Assembly: GCF_034313965.1 (NCBI RefSeq)
Contig: NZ_JAVIWQ010000002.1
Location: forward strand, 3,596,001-3,660,000
Source: Herbaspirillum sp. RTI4
GTDB lineage: Bacteria; Pseudomonadota; Gammaproteobacteria; Burkholderiales; Burkholderiaceae_D
Direction of reading: 5' to 3'
DNA length: 64,000 bases
The notes under the pieces are model-generated. The model had not been told where the DNA came from. It did no database searches and worked only from the letters and a program-made list of their open reading frames with translations. Position numbers and translations under genes: made by a program. This document shows, one piece after another, positions 36,692-46,562 of the stretch (the stretch's first letter is position 1; each line of letters opens with the position of its first letter).

Positions 36692-38470
36692 TCAGGCATC
36701 GACCAGTGGACGGGGATCTTTCAGGTACTGCTCGCGGATCGCTTTGGCTGACCAGTAGGCCAGCGCCGTAGCCAGACCGGTCGGGTTGTAACCGATGCCT
36801 ACGGGGAACACGCTGGACCCGACGGCAAAGACGTTGTAGACGTCCCAGCTTTGCAGGTAGCGGTTGAGTACGCTGATCTTGCGGTCGGTACCCATGGCGG
36901 TGCCACCGGCCCAGTGCGTCGTCTGATAGTTGCGCAGGTCGAGGTGATCGCCGAGCTTTTTGACAGAGACGTTGATGGAAGTCGGATTCATGGCTTTTGC
37001 TACATCAAGCATCTTGCCGGTGACGTACTGGCTCATCTTGATGTCGTTATCTTTCCAGTCGAAGGTGAAGCGCAATAGTTTCTGACCAAACTGGTCGGTG
37101 TAGGTCGGATCGAGATCGACATAGCAGTCGCGGTACACCATGTTGGCGCCATGCACGTCGAAGGAGACGGTGTTGAGGTAACTGTCTTTCACTGCCTTTT
37201 TCCAGCCCTGACCCCAGCTTGGTGTGCCGCTCGGTACCGGAATGCCGGAGATAGGCTTCACACCGGCCGGATTGCACCACGCGGGCGAGCCGCCGACAAA
37301 GCCCAGCGGGCCGTGGTCGAAGTGGTCGCCGTTGTAGTCGTCGACCGCTACGCCGGTACCGCCAGCGCCGATGAAGGGATTGGTATTGGTATCGAGCGGG
37401 AAAAACATCTGTACGGTGGACATGGTCTGGTAGGCGATGTTGCGGCCGACCACACCTTCGTTGGCGATAGGGTCATACGGCTTGCCTATGCCTGAAACCA
37501 GGAACAGATGCGCGTTGTTATAAGCGAAGGTGCTGGCAATAACCAGCTCTGCCGGCTGATCGACCGTCTTGCCGTCCGCCGTGACATAGGTGACACCGAT
37601 CGCTTTTTTCTTGCTGCTGTCGAGGTTGATGCGCAGCACATTGCAATTGGACCGCAGTTCAAAATTCGACACTGCGCGCAAGGCCGGCATGATGTTCACG
37701 TTGGGCGAGGCCTTGGAATAGTTGTAGCAGGCGAAGCCCGAGCAAAAACCGCAAAAATTGCAGGGCCCCATTTGGCAGCCATACGGATTGGTATACGGTT
37801 GCGACGCGTTCGCCGACGGTTCGACGAAGGGATGCAAGCCCGCCTCCTTGGCGGCTTTCTGGAACAGATGCGCTGTGTACGGCACTTTTTGCGGCGGCAG
37901 CGCGTAATGGCTGGAGCGGTTCGCCTCAAAGGGATTACCCTCGCCTACCACTTTGCCGTCCACCAGATAGGCCTGACCCGAGGTGCCGAAAACCTTTTCA
38001 ACGAAATCGAAATGCGGTTCCAGCTCTTCATAGGTGACGCCGAAATCCTGGATGCTCATGCCTTCCGGGATGAATTTTTTCCCGTAGCGACTCTCGTAAT
38101 GGGAGCGCAACTTCAGTTCTTCGGGGAGTACGCGCCAGTGCTGGCCCGACCAGTGCAGCCCGGCACCGCCGACGCCAGTACCCGGTTTGAATGCGCCGAT
38201 TTGCCGATACGGTACGGCGATGCCAGTGGTCGCATGGCGGAAAGTGAAGCTGCCCTTGTTGAGATTCTGGAATAGCTTGCTGCGTTGCAGATAGGTCAGC
38301 TCATCCAGCGTTTTGGGATACGCACCGTCTGGATAGGTGTCGCGATATTCGCCGCGCTCCAGCGCCAGTACGTTCAGGCCGGCTTCAGTCAGTTCCTTGG
38401 CCATGATCGCGCCCGTCCAGCCGAAACCGATGATGACGACATCCACCGGTTTCATCGTTGTATCAGACAT
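36692..38470 (-). CDS. GMC-family FAD dehydrogenase, gluconate 2-dehydrogenase-like flavoprotein
   Basis: FAD subunit of 592 residues. The N-terminal dinucleotide motif is VIIGFGWTGAIMAKEL, and GTGVGGAGLHWSGQHWRVLPE is typical of membrane-bound sugar-acid dehydrogenases. A Cys-rich loop, CQMGPCNFCGFCSGFAC, may ligate an iron-sulfur cluster, as described for related flavoproteins. The C-terminal GMC motif ends HWAGGTAMG and VFPVGIGYNPTGLATALAY. It has no signal peptide of its own and could be exported with the Tat-dependent small subunit. The substrate is probably a sugar acid or polyol and cannot be fixed. Confidence 0.9.
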   Translation of the reverse strand: MSDTTMKPVDVVIIGFGWTGAIMAKELTEAGLNVLALERGEYRDTYPDGAYPKTLDELTYLQRSKLFQNLNKGSFTFRHATTGIAVPYRQIGAFKPGTGVGGAGLHWSGQHWRVLPEELKLRSHYESRYGKKFIPEGMSIQDFGVTYEELEPHFDFVEKVFGTSGQAYLVDGKVVGEGNPFEANRSSHYALPPQKVPYTAHLFQKAAKEAGLHPFVEPSANASQPYTNPYGCQMGPCNFCGFCSGFACYNYSKASPNVNIMPALRAVSNFELRSNCNVLRINLDSSKKKAIGVTYVTADGKTVDQPAELVIASTFAYNNAHLFLVSGIGKPYDPIANEGVVGRNIAYQTMSTVQMFFPLDTNTNPFIGAGGTGVAVDDYNGDHFDHGPLGFVGGSPAWCNPAGVKPISGIPVPSGTPSWGQGWKKAVKDSYLNTVSFDVHGANMVYRDCYVDLDPTYTDQFGQKLLRFTFDWKDNDIKMSQYVTGKMLDVAKAMNPTSINVSVKKLGDHLDLRNYQTTHWAGGTAMGTDRKISVLNRYLQSWDVYNVFAVGSSVFPVGIGYNPTGLATALAYWSAKAIREQYLKDPRPLVDA

Positions 38471-38479
38471 ATTTATTCC

Positions 38480-39169
38480 TTAAATGATGGAAACCGGTGG
38501 CAGCGGATACTTCTTGCCGTACTGCTCGACCCAGTCCATATAATCGGCACGGGCACCGGGGAAACCAATCATTTTCCAGGCGGCCATGTCCTTGTTTCCG
38601 CCATGTTGGGGATCGCAAAAATACCCTTCTTTGGTGTTTTGTAGCACCTGGCCGAAAAACGTCGCTGGTGGCACCTCGCCGATGTTGAACGTGCCTTTTT
38701 CCAGCGCCGAGATCACCTCATCGCGCTGCGCCGCATCGAGTTGAGCGAAAGTTTTGCTGAATTGTTTCTGTACGGCGGCGTCGAGCCCTGCCAGTCCGCT
38801 GCGATAGAGTTCACGCGGCGTCATGTGGAACTGGTAGCCGAATTCCGGTGCCGACGCAACGAATGGGGCTTGCATATACCACAAGCCGCCATGTGCATAA
38901 GGAGTGTTCATTTGCAGGTCGATGAACTCGTGGGCGCCCGCTTCCAGCGCGCCCGGCCCCTCATCGCTGGCCGGTATGAGCCGGTCTACCAGCGCAGAGA
39001 GGGTTTCCCATTCGGCTGGCGAAAAATAGCGGGGTTTGAAAGCGCCAGCCGGCGGTGTGTTCGTTGCCATCCCCACACCCGCAGCAGCAATCAGGACTAC
39101 GGCAGGTGCCGCCGTGACGGCCGCGCGCAAAAAATGACGCCGGTGAGGCGAAATGCCGATCACTTTCAT
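38480..39169 (-). CDS. Gluconate 2-dehydrogenase subunit 3-type protein with Tat signal
   Basis: Small subunit of 229 residues. The start MKVIGISPHRRHFLRA is preceded by AAGGGG; an open frame 30 codons longer is less likely. The twin-arginine motif RRHFLR (Arg10/11) is followed by a hydrophobic core, so the complex is probably folded before export. The body (FSPAEWETLSALVDRLIPASDEGPGALEAGAHEFID) matches the subunit 3 family. First gene of the three-gene operon. Confidence 0.9.
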   Translation of the reverse strand: MKVIGISPHRRHFLRAAVTAAPAVVLIAAAGVGMATNTPPAGAFKPRYFSPAEWETLSALVDRLIPASDEGPGALEAGAHEFIDLQMNTPYAHGGLWYMQAPFVASAPEFGYQFHMTPRELYRSGLAGLDAAVQKQFSKTFAQLDAAQRDEVISALEKGTFNIGEVPPATFFGQVLQNTKEGYFCDPQHGGNKDMAAWKMIGFPGARADYMDWVEQYGKKYPLPPVSII

Positions 39170-39268
39170 ACTGAACCCCTTAGAATTTCCATCAAATTTG
39201 TTTTTTTTAACAATTTTGGATAGTACGCTTTTTTGAAATTTGATGCTCCTACACAACAAATCGCTAGG

Positions 39269-39290
39269 GTCTGTTGACGTTTCATTTGCG
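39269..39290. repeat. Dispersed 22-bp repeat, copy C
   Basis: GTCTGTTGACGTTTCATTTGCG is the clearest copy of the repeat, upstream of the dehydrogenase operon. Compare 19549 and 31531. Confidence 0.55.
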
Positions 39291-39435
39291 AGATGCGCGC
39301 CAGCAGGCAGCGGGGAGCGGGCAGTTCACTAGCGGCGATACCGTACAATCAACAACGCTTATGCCGCCACTGTCAGCTCTTAGCAACATGGGGTATGAAT
39401 AAACGACCGAAGTACTTTAACGAAAGGTGATTGAC

Positions 39436-39633
39436 ATGTTCCAACTTAAAAGAAGTACCGCAGCGGCCATAGGTATCACGACGCTGGCAATCGCCTTATC
39501 TGGATGTTACAAACCTGAGGGTCCGGCAGAAAAAGCAGGCAAAGCAGTCGATAATGCGGCTGAAAAAGTCGGCCAAACGATTGAAAAAACTGGCGAAAAA
39601 ATTCAAGACGAGGCGAAAGGCAATCAGAAATAG
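39436..39633 (+). CDS. Small lipoprotein, entericidin/YtfJ-like helix
   Basis: A 65-residue lipoprotein precursor: a short signal peptide ending in lipobox ALSGC, then a charged helix with repeated A/E/K pattern (AEKAGKAVDNAAEKVGQTIEKTGEKIQDEAKG). AAGGTGA lies six bases upstream of the ATG. Such small helical lipoproteins are common and of unknown function. Confidence 0.75.
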   Translation: MFQLKRSTAAAIGITTLAIALSGCYKPEGPAEKAGKAVDNAAEKVGQTIEKTGEKIQDEAKGNQK

Positions 39634-39723
39634 CCTTTGAATCAGGCCTCTCTGGAATGATTTTTGAGCAGATGTAGTTCAGCGCATCAACGCACTAAAC
39701 AGAAATGTGAAATCTGATCGAAA

Positions 39724-39757
39724 AAAAGCGGCTTGTCTTGAAGGACAGGCCGCTTTT
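39724..39757. terminator. Bidirectional terminator between the lipoprotein gene and maeB
   Basis: A stem AAAAGCGGC.../...GCCGCTTTT of about 14 bp with a six-base loop, A-rich before and T-rich after, in a convergent gap. Confidence 0.85.
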
Positions 39758-39808
39758 ATATTGCCGCGCAGTGATTTCAAGCGTCAGTGGACGCTATCAA
39801 GGGACTCA

Positions 39809-39877
39809 ACAATTAACGATCAAAATGAGCGATCAATAATTAACGATCACAACTTAAGGATCACAACTTAACGATCA
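39809..39877. repeat. 14-bp tandem repeat overlapping the maeB stop
   Basis: Five units ending GATCA, e.g. CAACTTAACGATCA (39864-39877), CAACTTAAGGATCA, ATAATTAACGATCA, AAATGAGCGATCA (13 bp) and ACAATTAACGATCA. The unit nearest the gene contains the last maeB codons and the stop (39868-39870). Confidence 0.8.
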
Positions 39878-42180
39878 GATACCGCATCGACAACGCACAG
39901 TGCCGTCATGTTGACGATCCGGCGCACCGTTGCTGACGGTGTCAGGATATGCACCGGCTTGGCGCAGCCGAGCAGGATAGGGCCGATGGCAACGCCGTTA
40001 CCGACAGTCGTTTTCAACAGGTTGTAAGAGATATTGGCGGCATCCAGATTAGGCATGACCAGCAAATTGGCATCGTTGGTCAGCGTTGAATCAGGCATGA
40101 CTTTTTTCAGCAATGCCTTGTCCAGCGCCGTATCGCCATGCATTTCGCCATCGATTTCCAGATCAGGGGCAGCGGCTTTTACCAGCTTCAGCACAGCGCG
40201 CATTTTTTGCGCCGACTCACTATTGTGACTGCCGAAATTCGAATGCGAGAGCAAGGCCACGCGCGGTTGCAAACCAAAGCGGCGCATTTCTTCTGCCGCC
40301 AGAATGGTGATCTCCGCCAATTGCTCGGCGGTCGGGTTTTCGTTGACGTGCGTGTCAACCAGCACCAGCTGCCGGTTCGGCAAAATCAAGCCATTCATCG
40401 CCGCGTAGACGTTGACGCCTTCACGTTTGCCGAGCACCTGGTCGATATAGTGCAAATGCAGATTGGTGGTGCCGTAGGTACCGCAAATCATGCCGTCGGC
40501 GTCGCCCTTGTGGATCGCCATCGACCCGATCAAGGTGTGGCGGCGGCGCATTTCCAGCTTGGCGTATTGCTCGGTGACGCCGTTGCGGTTAGTCATCGCA
40601 TGGAAAGTTTGCCAGTAGTCGCGGTAGCGGCTGTCGAAGTTGGGATTAATTACCTCAAAATCGATATTCAAGCGCAGACGCAGACCGAATTTCTTGATGC
40701 GCTGTTCCAGCACTTCAGGACGACCGACCAGAATAGGCGTGGCCAGTTCTTCATCGACTACCACTTGCACGGCGCGCAGAATGCGCTCTTCTTCGCCTTC
40801 CGCGTAAATGATGCGCTTCTTGTCTGCCGGTGTTTTCTTGGCGATGGCGAACATCGGCCGCATGAAAGTGCCGCTGTGATAAACGAATTGTTCCAGCTTG
40901 GCGGCATAGGCTGCCATGTCGGTGATCGGCCGTGAAGCAACACCGGACAATTCCGCTGCACGCGCGACTGCCGGTGCAATCTTCATCATCAGCCGTGGAT
41001 CGAAAGGCTTGGGAATAATGTAATCGGGGCCGAAAGACAGGTTGTCGATGCCATAAGTCGTGGCGACAATGTCGGATTGTTCCGCCTGCGCCAGATCGGC
41101 AATGGCGTGCACGCAGGCAATTTCCATTTCACGCGAAATGGTGGTTGCGCCGCAATCGAGCGCGCCGCGGAAAATATACGGGAAGCACAACACGTTATTG
41201 ACCTGGTTCGGGTAATCCGAACGGCCGGTGGCGATGATGGCGTCGTCGCGCACGGCCAGCACTTCTTCCGGCAGGATTTCCGGGGTCGGGTTAGCCAAAG
41301 CAAACACCAGCGGCTTAGGCCCCATGGCCTTGACCATGGCCGGCTTGAGTACGCCGGCAGCAGACAAACCGAGGAAGATATCAGCGCCGGGAATCACTTC
41401 TGCCAGCGTGCGGGCATCGGTAGGCTGCGCAAAACGCGCCTTGTCGGGATCCATCAATTCAACACGGCCTTCGTACACCACGCCAGCCAGATCGGTGACG
41501 AAAATGTTTTCGATAGGGAAACCGAGATCGACGATCAGGTCCAGGCAGGCCAGCGCTGCTGCGCCTGCGCCGGACACAACCAGTTTGCATTTCTTCAGAT
41601 CCTTGCCAACGACTTTCAAGCCATTGAGGATGGCTGCGCCGACGATAATCGCGGTGCCGTGCTGATCGTCATGGAAGACGGGAATTTTCATCCGGTCGCG
41701 CAGTTTGCGTTCGATGTAAAAGCATTCCGGAGCCTTGATGTCTTCCAGATTGATACCGCCGAAAGTCGGTTCCAGTGCGGCAATGATGTCGCACAGCTTG
41801 TCGGGGTCGGTTTCATTGACTTCGATATCGAACACATCGATACCGGCGAATTTCTTGAACAGAACGCCCTTGCCTTCCATCACCGGCTTCGATGCCAGCG
41901 GGCCGATATTTCCCAGACCGAGCACGGCCGTGCCGTTGGTGATCACTGCCACCAGATTGCCGCGTGCAGTGTATTTGAAGGCATTGGCCGGATCGGCCAC
42001 GATTTCCTCGCAAGCCGCGGCGACGCCGGGCGAGTACGCCAGCGCCAGATCGCGTTGGTTCGTCAACAGCTTGGTCGGCGTTACGCTGATCTTGCCGGGG
42101 GTGGGAAATTCGTGATACTCCAACGCCGCCTGGCGAAGTTGTTGACGAAGTTCTTCCTGCTTGCTGATGATCGAATCCAT
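39868..42180 (-). CDS. maeB: NADP-dependent malic enzyme with phosphotransacetylase-like domain
   Basis: Oxidative decarboxylation of malate to pyruvate, supplying NADPH. The 770-residue protein is the long MaeB form. The malic domain (about 1-430) contains [50 protein letters not shown], and the [12 protein letters not shown] nucleotide fold. The C-terminal phosphotransacetylase-like domain (about 440-765), usually regulatory, includes [17 protein letters not shown]. Monocistronic, with a 14-bp tandem repeat over its stop codon. Confidence 0.96.
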   Translation of the reverse strand: MDSIISKQEELRQQLRQAALEYHEFPTPGKISVTPTKLLTNQRDLALAYSPGVAAACEEIVADPANAFKYTARGNLVAVITNGTAVLGLGNIGPLASKPVMEGKGVLFKKFAGIDVFDIEVNETDPDKLCDIIAALEPTFGGINLEDIKAPECFYIERKLRDRMKIPVFHDDQHGTAIIVGAAILNGLKVVGKDLKKCKLVVSGAGAAALACLDLIVDLGFPIENIFVTDLAGVVYEGRVELMDPDKARFAQPTDARTLAEVIPGADIFLGLSAAGVLKPAMVKAMGPKPLVFALANPTPEILPEEVLAVRDDAIIATGRSDYPNQVNNVLCFPYIFRGALDCGATTISREMEIACVHAIADLAQAEQSDIVATTYGIDNLSFGPDYIIPKPFDPRLMMKIAPAVARAAELSGVASRPITDMAAYAAKLEQFVYHSGTFMRPMFAIAKKTPADKKRIIYAEGEEERILRAVQVVVDEELATPILVGRPEVLEQRIKKFGLRLRLNIDFEVINPNFDSRYRDYWQTFHAMTNRNGVTEQYAKLEMRRRHTLIGSMAIHKGDADGMICGTYGTTNLHLHYIDQVLGKREGVNVYAAMNGLILPNRQLVLVDTHVNENPTAEQLAEITILAAEEMRRFGLQPRVALLSHSNFGSHNSESAQKMRAVLKLVKAAAPDLEIDGEMHGDTALDKALLKKVMPDSTLTNDANLLVMPNLDAANISYNLLKTTVGNGVAIGPILLGCAKPVHILTPSATVRRIVNMTALCVVDAVSDR

Positions 42181-42391
42181 GCGCTACTCTCTTTTCTTAG
42201 TGTTGCAAAAAAGTGTCATTTTATCACAGCGCCCCTTGGCAGCCCCTTATGCGAGCAGCGGTCAGCCCGGCAATTCCGGGGTCCGCTTCTCTCAAAATGG
42301 AGAACCGGGGCGGTGACATTGCAATGCAACAACACCCATTTTTTCGAACTATCATCAATAGCAAATGATGAGAAAAAGAAAATGTTGAGGT

Positions 42392-43261
42392 TTATTCCGC
42401 AATAAGATGCTTCGCCGCAGCAATGTGCGCGCCCGATTGCTGAAATGAGGCAGAGAAAGCATTTCTGCGGCGCTCATCCTGCGCTCCCATGCCATCCAGA
42501 ATCTGCGCATTGAGCGCACGACACTGAGCCACCTGCCGGTTCAATGCATAGGCCAGCACATTGGCTTCTACCGGTGTTTTTCCTTTCAGGAGAATGTCCG
42601 TCCTGGCCCGGCTTGCCCACTGTGAAAAACGGATGCCGCCGATCATGGCATTACCGATTGCATTCATTTTTTCAAAAGCGCCGGTCTCTTTGAGCACCGT
42701 CACCACATCGTGATCTGTCAACAACGCCTGGCTGTGGGCTATTTTTGAGGCGCGATTCAATTCAGTGACGAGTGCAGGCAAACTCCCGCCCTTATCCATG
42801 AGATCCATCCGAATCAGCTTTTCGCCGGTCAGGGGCACCATCTGACAAAGTATTTTATTGAACAGAGAAGGGAATTCTGTCGCTACTTTTTTCGCATTGG
42901 CGAGCACCCTGTCTTTTTCCATCGCGGCATGGATGACATGATGAATATCCAGTACTACGTCGGCGTTAACGGAGGTAGTCCCTCTTTTATTAAACAGCGC
43001 ATGAATTTTTATAGAAACTTCTTCCCTTCCATGAATATTCTTGATCTGCTGTTCCACCGCTGAAAGATATTTCCCCACCGTTTCTTGTTTTTGTTTTCTA
43101 TACGTTTCTTTAAACACAAACCGACTCAGTTTTCCCCATACCCCGCTATTTTGAATATGGACGCTATTTTTTTTAATGATTAATTTTTCATTTTTCAAAT
43201 GTCTGGCATTGATAACGAATTCTGAATAAGAAATAGCATGGCTGTTTATGGCATTCGGCAT
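42392..43261 (-). CDS. Uncharacterised protein, possible effector
   Basis: A 289-residue soluble protein that I do not recognise. I chose the ATG at 43261 (MPNAINSHAISYSEF) with GAGGAG nine bases upstream. The N-terminal third is Lys/Asn-rich and AT-rich in codon use; the C-terminal part is a helical Ala/Gln-rich region. There is no signal peptide and no membrane segment. Its upstream and N-terminal DNA is visibly more AT-rich than maeB and thiL on either side, a sign of later acquisition. Similar in style, though not visibly in sequence, to the unknown genes at 19.7-22.3 kb. Confidence 0.55.
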   Translation of the reverse strand: MPNAINSHAISYSEFVINARHLKNEKLIIKKNSVHIQNSGVWGKLSRFVFKETYRKQKQETVGKYLSAVEQQIKNIHGREEVSIKIHALFNKRGTTSVNADVVLDIHHVIHAAMEKDRVLANAKKVATEFPSLFNKILCQMVPLTGEKLIRMDLMDKGGSLPALVTELNRASKIAHSQALLTDHDVVTVLKETGAFEKMNAIGNAMIGGIRFSQWASRARTDILLKGKTPVEANVLAYALNRQVAQCRALNAQILDGMGAQDERRRNAFSASFQQSGAHIAAAKHLIAE

Positions 43262-43390
43262 GTAAATCAACTCCTCTCCATGATTGCATTCGATTAAAGA
43301 CTCGAATATATTTCGAAACCCAATCGGATGGCTTCTACAAATCCGCCAGACTTGCCGTCTTCATAGCAGCGCACTCTTGTACAATCCGAC

Positions 43391-44350
43391 ATGCTTTCTG
43401 AATTCGAACTCATCGCCCGTTTTTTTCACCGCGCCCCTGCTGTCGGCAGTCGCGCCGCGCTCGGCATCGGCGACGATTGCGCGCTGTTTTCACCCGCGCC
43501 CGGCATGCAACTGGCGGTATCGTCGGACATGCTGGTGGAAGGCCGTCATTTCTTTGCCGATGCCGATCCGGCTCTGCTGGGCCACAAGTGTCTGGCAGTG
43601 AACCTGTCGGATTTAGCGGCAATGGGGGCCAAGCCGCTGGCATTCACGCTGGCACTCGCCTTACCGACAGCCGACCCGCTCTGGCTTGCCCCTTTCTCAC
43701 AAGGCCTGCTGGCCTGCGCCGATCTGTACAGCTGTGAGCTGATAGGCGGAGATACGACCCAAGGCCCGCTCAACATCTGCATCACTATCTTCGGCGAAAT
43801 TCCTCCGGCGCAAGCCCTGCGGCGCGATGCCGCCCAAATCGGTGATGACATCTGGGTGTCCGGCACACTGGGCGATGCGCGACTGGCACTGGCCGGCTAC
43901 CGCAAGGAAATCCCACTTGATGCCGCCACTCTCGCCACCGCCGCCCCGCGTCTGCATGCCCCTACGCCGCGCGTCGCACTCGGCCTGGCCTTGCGCGGCG
44001 TCGCCCATGCCGCTATCGATTTATCGGACGGGCTGGCCGGCGATTTGCAACATATCCTTGACCGCTCAGGCACCGGTGCCTGCATCAATGCCGATGCCTT
44101 GCCGATAGGCCCGATGCTGCGCAGCCAAACGGTGGAACTGCAACGCCGCTTTGCCTTATCCGGCGGCGACGACTACGAACTCTGTTTTACTGCCGCTCCC
44201 GCAAGGCGGGAACAGGTATTGGCAGCCGCCAGCGGCGTTGGCGTCACCTGCATCGGCAAGATCGAAGCCCGTAGCGGGCTGCGCATTGTCGATCATGCAG
44301 GTCTGACGCTGATGCTCCCGATTACTTCATTCGACCATTTCCAATCATGA
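43391..44350 (+). CDS. thiL: Thiamine-monophosphate kinase
   Basis: Converts thiamine monophosphate to the active pyrophosphate. It has 319 residues. ALGIGDDCALF, VSSDMLVEGRHFF, LAVNLSDLAAMGA and GGDTTQGPLNI are the family's ATP/Mg-binding acidic motifs. Its stop overlaps the pgpA start by four bases. Confidence 0.96.
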   Translation: MLSEFELIARFFHRAPAVGSRAALGIGDDCALFSPAPGMQLAVSSDMLVEGRHFFADADPALLGHKCLAVNLSDLAAMGAKPLAFTLALALPTADPLWLAPFSQGLLACADLYSCELIGGDTTQGPLNICITIFGEIPPAQALRRDAAQIGDDIWVSGTLGDARLALAGYRKEIPLDAATLATAAPRLHAPTPRVALGLALRGVAHAAIDLSDGLAGDLQHILDRSGTGACINADALPIGPMLRSQTVELQRRFALSGGDDYELCFTAAPARREQVLAAASGVGVTCIGKIEARSGLRIVDHAGLTLMLPITSFDHFQS

Positions 44351-44898
44351 AACCAGCTTCGGACCAAGCAAACAGCAGCGATCCACACACTCTCCCGGAA
44401 AAACGCCCGCGTCCCAACGCCCGCTTCATGCGCGCCCATCCCGCCCACTGGATCGCACAGGGCTTCGGCAGTGGCTTGTCGCCCATCATGCCGGGAACCT
44501 GCGGCACGCTGTTCGGATGGCTGTCCTTCGTGGTGCTGAGCGAGCGCTGGCCACAATGGTTCAATGCCAGCGGCTGGCTGATCATCATTGCGGTGGGCTT
44601 TGTCGTCGGTATCTGGGCCTGCCAGCGGACCGGGCGCGCGCTCGGCGTGCCGGATCACGGCAGCATGGTGTGGGATGAAATTATTGCCATCTGGCTGGTA
44701 CTGGTGGTCGTGATGCCCGCCTCGCTGATGACCCAATTCTGGGCGTTCATCGTGTTCCGGTTTTTCGACATGGTCAAACCGCCGCCGATCGGCTATTTCG
44801 ATCGCCACTTCAAGGGCGGGTTTGGCGTCATGTGGGACGACATCCTGGCGGCCTTTTATACCTTGCTGTGCTTCGCTCTCTGGCATTTTTTCCGGTAG
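44347..44898 (+). CDS. pgpA: Phosphatidylglycerophosphatase A
   Basis: Membrane phosphatase giving phosphatidylglycerol, 183 residues. WIAQGFGSGLSPIMPGTCGTLFG near the start, VPDHGSMVWDEIIAIWLVL and FRFFDMVKPPPIGYFDRHFKGGFGVMWDD are diagnostic. Coupled to thiL, a common gene order in proteobacteria. Confidence 0.95.
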   Translation: MKPASDQANSSDPHTLPEKRPRPNARFMRAHPAHWIAQGFGSGLSPIMPGTCGTLFGWLSFVVLSERWPQWFNASGWLIIIAVGFVVGIWACQRTGRALGVPDHGSMVWDEIIAIWLVLVVVMPASLMTQFWAFIVFRFFDMVKPPPIGYFDRHFKGGFGVMWDDILAAFYTLLCFALWHFFR

Positions 44899-44966
44899 AA
44901 GCCTATCCTGAAAAAAATACAACACCCCGATCAGGGGAAATCCCTAGCTTCTGGAAGGAGACCAAC

Positions 44967-45458
44967 ATGGACCATCGGAACAATCTCGCCGCCCGCCTGG
45001 GCGACGCACTCAACACCAGAAAACTGGTACTGACCACCGCTGAATCCTGCACTGGCGGCGGCGTCGCGCAAGCGATCACCGACATCGCCGGCTCCTCCGC
45101 ATGGTTCGACTGCGGTTTTGTCACCTATTCCAATGCGTCAAAAAATGAATTGCTGGATATCCCAGAAGCCCTGATCGCGCAGCATGGGGCGGTCAGCGAA
45201 GAGATTGCGGCTGCGATGGCCGAAGGCGCGCTGGCCAACAGCAGCGCCAACGTGTCGCTCTCGACCACCGGCATTGCCGGGCCAGGCGGTGCTGTCCCGG
45301 GCAAACCGGTCGGCACAGTGTGCTTCGCCTGGACCATAGGCGACCGCACGCAGACAGAAAGATTGGTGTTCGACGGTGACCGTCAGTCAGTCAGAGAGCA
45401 ATCGGTACTGCATGCCATGCAGGGCTTATTGAAACGGCTGACGTCGGCGCAGTCTTAA
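44967..45458 (+). CDS. pncC: Nicotinamide-nucleotide amidohydrolase (CinA C-terminal type)
   Basis: Deamidates NMN to nicotinate mononucleotide in NAD recycling. It has 163 residues starting MDHRNNLAARL, with GGAAGGAG upstream. The CinA_C signature TTAESCTGGGVAQAITDIAGSSAWFDCGFVTYSN (Ser in SCTGG) and TTGIAGPGGAVPGKPVGTV are present. Follows pgpA on the same strand. Confidence 0.94.
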   Translation: MDHRNNLAARLGDALNTRKLVLTTAESCTGGGVAQAITDIAGSSAWFDCGFVTYSNASKNELLDIPEALIAQHGAVSEEIAAAMAEGALANSSANVSLSTTGIAGPGGAVPGKPVGTVCFAWTIGDRTQTERLVFDGDRQSVREQSVLHAMQGLLKRLTSAQS

Positions 45459-45541
45459 CAAATCAGAGCAAGAAGGAAGGCGGCGCAAGCGCAGAGTAAA
45501 AAGTGCCTGCTGAGATTGCGCCGCGCGGTAAAACCCTCTCA

Positions 45542-45597
45542 ACTTCCTTGTTTCAGCGTCCTTGATTCAGCGTCCTTGATTCAGTGTCCTTGATTCA
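45542..45597. repeat. 14-bp tandem repeat overlapping the tcdA stop
   Basis: Four units: ACTTCCTTGTTTCA, GCGTCCTTGATTCA (twice) and GTGTCCTTGATTCA (45584-45597). The last ends exactly at the tcdA stop codon (TCA on the plus strand). Confidence 0.85.
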
Positions 45598-46464
45598 TGC
45601 CTCATCCGCAGCAGTGGCAGGCAACTCCGGCAAGACCGCCGCCCCTGCTGCGATTTTCGCCAGCACATGCGCGGCGGCAATCAGGCCGAAACTGGCCGTC
45701 ACCACCATCGCCGAGCCGAATCCGGCGCAGTTCAATCCCGTCACAGCATCCGGCACTGCCGCTACGCCATCGACCGCACACACCTCGGTCTCAGGAAAGC
45801 GCAAAGGCTCGCTGGAAAACACGGCGGCAATACCAAAATTGTTCTTACTCCCGCGCGAAAAGCCATGCTCGCTGCGCAAGCGCTTGCGCACCTTGGCCAG
45901 CAAAGGCTCCTGCTCGGTACGGGACAAATCGCGCAACTCGATTCTGGTCGGATCGATCTGCCCGCCTGCGCTGCCGATAGTGATCAACGGCACTTTATTC
46001 GTGCGGCAATAGGCAATCAGCGCCACCTTGGCGCGGACGTCGTCGATGGCGTCGATGACGAAATCGAATCGCCCCGGTGGAACCATGGAAGGGATATTTT
46101 CCGCCGTCAGAAAATCTTCAATTTCCGTGACCTGACAACGCGGATTGATCTGACGTATCCGTGCGTGCAGCGCGCTGACTTTGGCCTGACCCAAGGTATC
46201 GGTCAAGGCGTGGATCTGACGGTTGATATTCGATTCCGCCAGATTGTCGAGGTCAATCATGGTAATCGCCCCCACGGCGCTGCGCGCCAGCGCTTCCACC
46301 ACCCAGGAGCCGACGCCGCCCACTCCCACCACGCAGACATGCGCATGCCGCAAGCGCTCCAGTCCGGCCGCGCCGTACAAACGCGCAATGCCGCCAAAAC
46401 GCCGGTCGAAATCGATGTCGTCGGCAGCAGGTACAACAAGAGTGGGGGATGTGGGCAGGTTCAT
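45595..46464 (-). CDS. tcdA: tRNA threonylcarbamoyladenosine dehydratase
   Basis: E1-like ATP-dependent enzyme that cyclises t6A37 of tRNA to ct6A. It has 289 residues. The ThiF nucleotide motif VVGVGGVGSWVVEALARS, DLDNLAESNINRQIHA, and VIDAIDDVRAKVALI are intact. The C-terminal GSAMVVTASFGLIAAAHVL helix completes the family. Its 3' end merges into a 14-bp tandem repeat. Confidence 0.94.
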   Translation of the reverse strand: MNLPTSPTLVVPAADDIDFDRRFGGIARLYGAAGLERLRHAHVCVVGVGGVGSWVVEALARSAVGAITMIDLDNLAESNINRQIHALTDTLGQAKVSALHARIRQINPRCQVTEIEDFLTAENIPSMVPPGRFDFVIDAIDDVRAKVALIAYCRTNKVPLITIGSAGGQIDPTRIELRDLSRTEQEPLLAKVRKRLRSEHGFSRGSKNNFGIAAVFSSEPLRFPETEVCAVDGVAAVPDAVTGLNCAGFGSAMVVTASFGLIAAAHVLAKIAAGAAVLPELPATAADEA

Positions 46465-46488
46465 AGCAGGATGGTATCGATAAAAGAA

Positions 46489-46512
46489 GATGGCCGCTCG
46501 CAGGCGGCCATC
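46489..46512 (-). terminator. Terminator after secF
   Basis: A 9-bp stem GATGGCCGC/GCGGCCATC, followed on the minus strand by TTCTTTTAT. It ends the yajC-secD-secF transcript just before tcdA. Confidence 0.85.
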
Positions 46513-46562
46513 CGGGGGAAAACTGAAAACTTACGCGCGGATCAGCCCACGATCAGACGAAA

